Source: Oxyruncus cristatus (lineage: Eukaryota; Chordata; Aves; Passeriformes; Cotingidae). From it: DNA of 64,000 bases. The DNA lies in the NCBI GenBank assembly GCA_013399855.1, contig VXAY01006796.1, forward strand, positions 62,001 through 126,000. The letters are read 5' to 3'. The number at the start of each line of letters is the position of its first letter. Positions within the stretch are counted from its first letter, which is position 1. Positions 59,694 through 64,000 of the stretch are shown in pieces. A program made the translations under genes and the position numbers. The notes beneath the pieces were generated by a model that had not been told where the DNA came from, searched no databases, and saw only the letters and a program-made list of their open reading frames with translations.

Positions 59694-62600
59694 GCAGATC
59701 ATGGGACTCTGTGTTCTTTAGGGTAAGCGCAGAACTTTCCTGCTAACACTGGCAGGCAAATTCCTTATTGTCCCATGAGGACAGAGACCCCAAGGAACAT
59801 GTACTGAATGCGTAGTCCAGCATTGTGATGTAAGCTTGTGATGTTGGTTGTGATGTTGTCTCCATAACTGGAATATGATTGGTTGGGATGAAGAAAATAT
59901 ATCTACTTACCTGCTGAGGGTAGTAAATTGTATGTATGAGTAGAGATGGGAAGGAAAAATCCGGTTACACCATGTAGTCAGATGGATCAGCACTTTTTAG
60001 CAGTTTCTCGTTTAATAATGGAATGCCTTGATTAAAAATATGACTTGGTTGGAATGAGGTGTTGTAGTGGGCTAGGGATGCACACTTGGAGTGCTGGTCT
60101 GAGGAACCAGAGACAGCTAAAGCTTTCCTTGGCTGTAACTCCATGCCATGCACCAGGCCCGATCACAAAACCTATACTTACTCCTGAAGCTGAAGCCTTA
60201 GGGAAGTCCATCTGTAGCTAGTCTTTCCTGGCTTTCTAATGGCAACAGCAGTGATTAAGTTTGAAAGAATGTCTAAAAATACATAGAAGTAATGAGTTTA
60301 CATGGTGTGGTTAAGTGCTGTGCATGCTTCTGGTAAAAAATTGGAAAAAAACACAGGTGTTATTGTCTGTTTCATCCCATTATTAGTTTAAGCAGTATAA
60401 TGTGAAGGCTCTCAGGATGAAGCTCCAGAGCACAGGCAGAAGACCTTGCAGAGGAAAATATGGGGGTTCAATCAACAGGAACTCCACAATTTTTCCCGGA
60501 TAACACTTTTAAACAATACTTACCCAAACTACTTGCATCTTTCAAGTGAAAGAAAACAACAATTTCACCTTACAGTTTCTCTTATGGCCAGTATAAATCA
60601 GCATCTTTCCCTGATTGCACTAAGGGACAATATTTTATGCCAGCCAGTCACTTGGATTTCCAGAGTGGCTGGTGTGGGGTTATGAATTGTCATTTCTTAG
60701 CACTGATGAATGTTTTGTAGCCACAAGAGCATTTCCGAATTAACTAAGTGACTAAGGACTGAATGAATGGAAGCAGTTTGGGTCACATGAATCCTTCATT
60801 AGCATCTCAGAGGAGACCCTGTCATTTTCGGACCTCAGAGGAGCAGATGATGGGATGTCTGTGTTTACTGCTCGGCAAACTGTCAGTGCAGCACACTAAC
60901 AAATTCATAAGAGCTGCCCGTACAAGAACTATTGGGAGACCAAGTGATTAATGGGTTGATCTGTTGAAACTGTTAGTTTCCTAAGAGCATGACTGAGCGG
61001 ACTCATTGCTTACAGTACGAGAAGCTGTTATTAACATTCCAATAGCTGGTTTTCGTTAAAGACATCTGTGACTTCGAACTGTGAAAGACTGTTTGGTTTT
61101 GCATTTGTGTCATAAATAAATGAAACACTGCATTTGTATACCCAGCACATATTTCCTTTAAGGGGTTTGCTTTCAAAGCAGTCAAAGCGAAATACATTGC
61201 CTAGTTGGCAAAGGCAGCTGATGAGGCACCATTTTGCAGCTCATGAACTTTCATATCCTACAAGGGCAATGTGACCTGGGGAGATTTTGGGTTCCTTCAT
61301 GTGATGTTCCTTTTCCATGCCAAGATGCTACTCTGTTTTGACACAACATGTGGACCCCAGACACTTGGGAACTTGGTTTTTTGGCAGCCATATTTCTCAT
61401 TTACAAATACTGCAGAAGAATTTCTCCCTCCCCATCCACAACGCCACATATGTGCTTCATGCTTGTAACTCCTTCACCAGCTGTTGGAGAAAGCAAATCA
61501 GAACTGTAATTACCAGTAAATTTTGCCTCAACAAAAGAATTGATTTTTTGAATCTGTCAGCAGCCTAGAAAAGATTACGAAATAGCAAATGGGGCAAGGA
61601 CACAGGATAGCACAGTGCTTGAAGACCTAGTTACCCTAGGGAACCTGATTTTGGCAAACTGACGAGTCGCCTAGGCTTGGGTCTAAAAAAGGACTTGGGC
61701 CCTCAAGGCTGAATTATGTGCTGTGGAAATCCCATTCAGCTGATGCTGTAGCCATGTCACTGATGTTCTCTGGGCATTGTGCATTCTGATGTATCTGTAA
61801 AATATGCAGTTGTCATACAAGGAGCACAAACTGCTCAAGTATCAAAGTCTGAAATCATCCATCCCCCTTTCTACCCAAGAGCACTCACCACTGGACTGCA
61901 GCCAAGGGCCCCTGTTGCCCACTCTCTATGGTGGTTAGGCCTTTGGTCCACAGGACCAGCTGGAGGATGTTCTCTCTCTCCTGAGCCTGCATCTCTCAGA
62001 GAAATCCCCACCTCCTGAGTGACAGGGTTTGGAGAGAAAGGGCACTCTTAAGCTGTTAGGCTGAAGCTGTTTCCCTTGTGAGTCTAGCCAGGTATAGTGA
62101 TGAATAGCAGCATCACATAGTAATTTAGGTCCTTCTTATTCAGAGGAATGGGGCTTGTAAGGGTTTGGCTCCTGAACCCCCTTCTCCCAAGAATCTGCAA
62201 TCTTAGGCTGGAAATGCTTGTGATAGAGCAAGAAACAACCCAAAAAAGCAGCGACAACAAAATCTGGAACTCCACCAAAAGGGACGGCCTCAGGATTTCA
62301 CACTGTGATCACAGGAGCTGGAAGATCTCACAGAGGTCTTTGGACAGGAAAGCTGCCTCCTGCTCAGGCTGAAGGAGTAAAACCCACTCAGTGTGCCCAC
62401 AGTAGAGTCCTTGCAGCCTCATTCTGGGTGGGGGAAAGTAGGAGAGCTTTGGAGAGACTGTTGTTGAGAAAGGATTGGCATTTTACAAGAAATTGTGTCC
62501 TCCTCCCCTGTGTGCAGGAAAACTCTTGGTTAGGTTAGGAGGTTGGGACTCTCCAGGCTTTGTTATATCAGGGTCTCTATCTACACACCTTGAGCATATG

Positions 62601-64000
62601 CAAACTGCACAGAAGAATGTTGATCCATTGCTTGGGTCAAAAGGGGAAGAGCAGTAGCCGATGGAATAAATTTCTTGCAACACTGGGCAGGACATGGATG
62701 GGAAACCGTTCTCCTGCTATAGGAAGATGTTGTTACTGAAATAGATGAGACCGCATTCAGTTTTCAATTACCAGAAAACTGGATGGTTTCCTCAGCAGAT
62801 GGAATGTCTTACTTCATACTCACTTTTATTATGTCAGTATTCAGACCCCACTTAGTCCTCTTTTTGTGAATCATGTTTGTAAACTACAGTGCAGCTATTC
62901 AGATATTGGGCAAGGTCCTGTCAGTTTCTGTATACTGAAAGCCTGGAATCTATTAAAACAATGTCCAAGAAGAGACCTGCAAATCCTACTGATGTTTTCC
63001 AGGTTCATCTGCCATACTTCCTGCTTCCGTAGGGGCAGTTTTAGATCGTGGACTAAAATCTCCCCAATGACCAGCACAATGTTCAACAATGACCACCAGA
63101 CTGGAGGTACCATGTGGGCTAGCTAGAAGTTGCCGCAGCATATTTTCATTACTGTTATTCTGAGTCAGGAGATATCTTTGCAGCTGACATAGCTTCTGTG
63201 CTTTTGGCTGACTGAAAACTGTATAAATGTGATGAACATGACATCAGGGCTTCCAGAGAAAAGGTTCCAGAGTTCAGATTTGACAATCCTATTCCATGTT
63301 CATTGCTGCACTAGTCAGATTTCTGCTCTTAACAACCACATCAGAGTGTGAATAAAGTGTCTGTGGCTGCTCACAAGGGACCACCTCATAGTGCTCTCAT
63401 CTGACATCCTTCCCAGGGATTGACTCTGGCTCACAGGCTAGTGATGAAGCAGGCTCTCCAAACTAAGCAGCCACTGTTTAAAGTGCAAGGGCCTGATTCT
63501 TTTGTTACTCACAGCAGATGAAGGAGAAAACACACCAGTCAAGGACTCAATGTAAACGGAGCTGGCAGAGCTTTCCTGAGAAGGCAGACAGCTTGAAACA
63601 ATGGCCCTGAGAAGTGCGTCCTGCCTTCATTCATCGCTCTAGGAGACTTGCCACTGAGTCCCATGGAAACAATGTGAACAGCCATATTCAGGGTTTCACT
63701 GCTGATTATTTTAGCAGACAGGATGGGGACAGGGTAGGAATGAAACCCATATGGGAAGTGGGAATTGCATGGTAGGAAGTAGGGAGACAACACAGAAAAA
63801 AATCAGGGAAGGGGGAAAGAAACAAAGCCAGGAGGGGGTGAAAGAATAGACCCTCAAGGGCAGACATGATGGTGATAATAAGGCACTTGCTCTTTATCTC
63901 GGAGTGACACTGGACATAGTGTGGCAGGAACAGAGCTAACAGGATGAAGATAACTGGGCCATTTCTTCCTCATTGCATGTTTCACTTGTCTTCTGTGCCC

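Larger units (their letters stand above)
42613..64000. other. Gene-poor region right of the CR1, possible regulatory domain
   Basis: About 21 kb with no recognisable coding exon, RNA gene or further CR1. A T17 run lies at 42811-42827 and an alternating purine/pyrimidine stretch at 59665-59693. Candidate non-coding elements by appearance are near 52848-52990, 54830-54920 and 60940-61240. In human the gene after VPS18 is DLL4 on the same strand, so this may be DLL4 upstream DNA (inference). Confidence 0.5.

Noticed and set aside
1..64000. tRNA, rRNA, CRISPR arrays and bacterial mobile elements
   Set aside because: None seen on reading; the window is vertebrate nuclear DNA and these prokaryotic features do not apply.

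Overview
The window is vertebrate nuclear DNA, almost certainly from a bird. It holds two intact, intron-containing vertebrate genes with GT-AG introns and CpG-rich first exons. It also carries three CR1 retrotransposon fragments of the avian type, recognisable by their 3' tail and by the reverse-transcriptase FADD motif. Nothing prokaryotic is present (no operons, CRISPR arrays or insertion sequences).

Layout. (1) 1-2592: flank with candidate poly(A) signals for RHOV. (2) 2960-7322, minus strand: RHOV (Rho-family GTPase RhoV/Chp), three coding exons that join to a complete 231-residue protein, with a CpG-rich promoter at about 6940-7720. (3) 7.8-16.7 kb: intergenic DNA with one 5'-truncated CR1 (15319-15683). 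(4) 16.69-17.14 kb: CpG island promoter of VPS18, with a CLEAR-type E-box and a small divergent ORF on the minus strand. (5) 16983-25226, plus strand: VPS18 (core subunit of the HOPS and CORVET tethering complexes), five coding exons that join to a complete 974-residue protein ending in a RING-H2 domain. (6) 25.2-64.0 kb: about 38.8 kb with no recognisable protein-coding exon. It holds candidate VPS18 poly(A) signals, a minus-oriented CR1 (28228-28741), a plus-oriented decayed CR1 pol fragment (about 41200-42612) interrupted by a 510-base run of N, a 35-bp tandem repeat (27306-27402), and several AT-rich patches that look like candidate conserved non-coding elements.

The order RHOV(-) then VPS18(+) matches human chromosome 15q15, where DLL4 is the next gene. 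By inference, DLL4 would lie to the right of this window and the gene-poor right half would contain its upstream regulatory DNA; this is not shown by the sequence. The two genes do not act in one pathway: RHOV is a membrane-associated signalling GTPase and VPS18 is an endolysosomal tethering factor. I found no new biological system. The best leads are the divergent ORF and CLEAR-like box at the VPS18 promoter, the weak (GT)n splice donor that could give a RING-less VPS18, the reduced proline-rich N-terminus of RHOV, and two exon-like segments downstream of VPS18.
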